A program made the translations under genes and the position numbers. From contig JARGPH010000004.1 of the NCBI GenBank assembly GCA_029213065.1, positions 163,257 through 227,256 on the forward strand: a DNA stretch of 64,000 bases. The letters run 5' to 3'. The notes below the pieces were generated by a model. That model was not told the origin of the DNA, did no database searches, and saw nothing but the letters and a program-made list of their open reading frames with translations. Shown here piece after piece: positions 63,201 to 64,000 of this stretch. Each line of letters opens with the position of its first letter. Position 1 is the stretch's first letter. This stretch comes from Verrucomicrobiales bacterium (GTDB lineage Bacteria > Verrucomicrobiota > Verrucomicrobiia > Verrucomicrobiales > DEV007).

Positions 63201-64000
63201 TCACTCCTTCAATTTCGCGATCAGGAAATCTTCGAGGGAGCCGTAGGGGTCATTTTCAGGGATCACATCGGGAGCGGTGACGAGGCATTCGAGTCCCAGC
63301 TCGGTCATTTTCTCCTGCAGTTTGAGCCCGAGCTTCACGTGGTGAACCCAGACGCTCGAACTCGTTTCAAGAGTCACCTCGCTATTGGGACGGCTGTAGA
63401 ACATGTAAGCAGGCACATCATCTTTCGTGAGATGATTAATCGGTGAGGCATCGATCATAAGCTTTTTCACCCGATCGCTTTCCCAATCAGCCTCATCCCC
63501 GACATCGTAAAAGATTGGTAAAGCGGGACCGGAAACCAATTCTGGAAGGCCAAACCATTCGCGGAAATCGTTCAGGTCATAAGTGGATTGACCATTCATC
63601 GTCCCGGCCGCGACGATGCGGGTCGACTGGCGGGAAACCGGGTCATCACTCTCAGGATCGGCGAGATCTTCGTGAAAACCGAGCCAGAGAGAGATCCCGG
63701 CCCCGGCTGACCCGCCATAGCAGGCCACTTTCTCCGGATCCAGGTTCCACTCAGCGGCGCGGCTGCGGACTGTCTGCAAGCCGCGGGCGGCGTCTTCCAT
63801 CATAATGGGGTACGGACCGACATCGGAAAGCCGGTAGTTCATCGCTACAAAGGAAATCCCCGCCTCGAGGTACTTTTTTACCACGGTCGGTGGGAGAGCG
63901 GTTTTATCACCCGAGCGAAAGCCGCCGCCATGGATGAAAACAACGAACGGGGTTGGCTCTGTGGCATCAGGAACGAGCCAGAGGTCGAAAGCCTGTTTCT
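63201..64000 (-). CDS. Alpha/beta-hydrolase (carboxylesterase, BD-FAE-like), 5' end cut by window edge
   Basis: The open frame enters from the right edge, so the N-terminus is missing. About 266 residues are visible. The oxyanion-hole motif HGGGF lies near the start of the visible part (about 63925), then the nucleophile elbow GGSAGAG (CYGGSAGAGISLWLGF) and a late His in WVHHVKLG. An internal GTG at 63884 is not the true start. The pattern fits hormone-sensitive-lipase or BD-FAE-like esterases. Substrate unknown. Confidence 0.85.
   Translation of the reverse strand, partial: KQAFDLWLVPDATEPTPFVVFIHGGGFRSGDKTALPPTVVKKYLEAGISFVAMNYRLSDVGPYPIMMEDAARGLQTVRSRAAEWNLDPEKVACYGGSAGAGISLWLGFHEDLADPESDDPVSRQSTRIVAAGTMNGQSTYDLNDFREWFGLPELVSGPALPIFYDVGDEADWESDRVKKLMIDASPINHLTKDDVPAYMFYSRPNSEVTLETSSSVWVHHVKLGLKLQEKMTELGLECLVTAPDVIPENDPYGSLEDFLIAKLKE

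Overview
The window looks like a chromosomal segment of a member of the Verrucomicrobiota, with moderately high GC. The pointers are the DUF1549/DUF1553 plus DUF1501 pair, a NamZ-type muramidase, an intimin-like inverse autotransporter, an HTTM (gamma-carboxylase-like) protein, a cytochrome c/PHM-type copper protein and dense housekeeping genes with few Shine-Dalgarno sites. The phylum call rests on gene content only. I saw no insertion sequence, prophage, CRISPR array or rRNA. One tRNA gene was found, tRNA-Gly(GCC).

Layout. 1-5 kb: a partial metallophosphoesterase, a PcfJ-like protein, a secreted thioredoxin and an unusual TatC that carries a His/Asp-rich tail and a C-terminal ComEA-like helix-hairpin-helix domain. 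4.7-8 kb: Pur-alpha-like protein, yicC, gmk, and coaC and coaB lying in one reading frame separated by a single TAA codon. 8-12 kb: an RND/MMPL exporter overlapping a cytochrome c/copper monooxygenase gene. 12-15 kb: a cell-envelope cluster (rlpA, ompH/skp, namZ, 3D-domain protein). 16-20 kb: an inverse autotransporter with a beta-helix passenger, then an HTTM protein. 20-25.7 kb: small proteins, a RodZ-like protein and ftsK. 26-32 kb: aspS, a nuclease, a PDZ protein, and a lemA/DUF3137 pair. 32.5-41.6 kb: argG, an STN-like secreted protein bracketed by two repeats, tkt, hisG, a 34-residue bS22-type ribosomal protein, a TPR protein and DUF1853. 41.7-49.9 kb: a peptidase C26 protein, leuS, mlaD, coaX, a ROK kinase and an O-antigen ligase. 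49.9-53.5 kb: the DUF1501 and DUF1549/1553 pair. 53.6-64 kb: PIN/TRAM protein, prmA, tRNA-Gly, trpC, a D,D-carboxypeptidase, two divergent CsbD-like genes, dnaE, a Ser/Thr kinase and a partial carboxylesterase.

Themes. CoA synthesis (coaX, coaC, coaB) and envelope biogenesis (rlpA, skp, namZ, 3D protein, carboxypeptidase, O-antigen ligase, mlaD, RodZ-like) recur across the window. Two proteins, the DUF1501 protein and the C26 peptidase, have twin-arginine-like leaders and are plausible clients of the local TatC. The gaps between genes carry several families of dispersed imperfect palindromes. The best candidates for something new are the TatC-HHH fusion, the in-frame stop inside coaBC, the repeat families (one pair brackets a single gene) and the inverse autotransporter.
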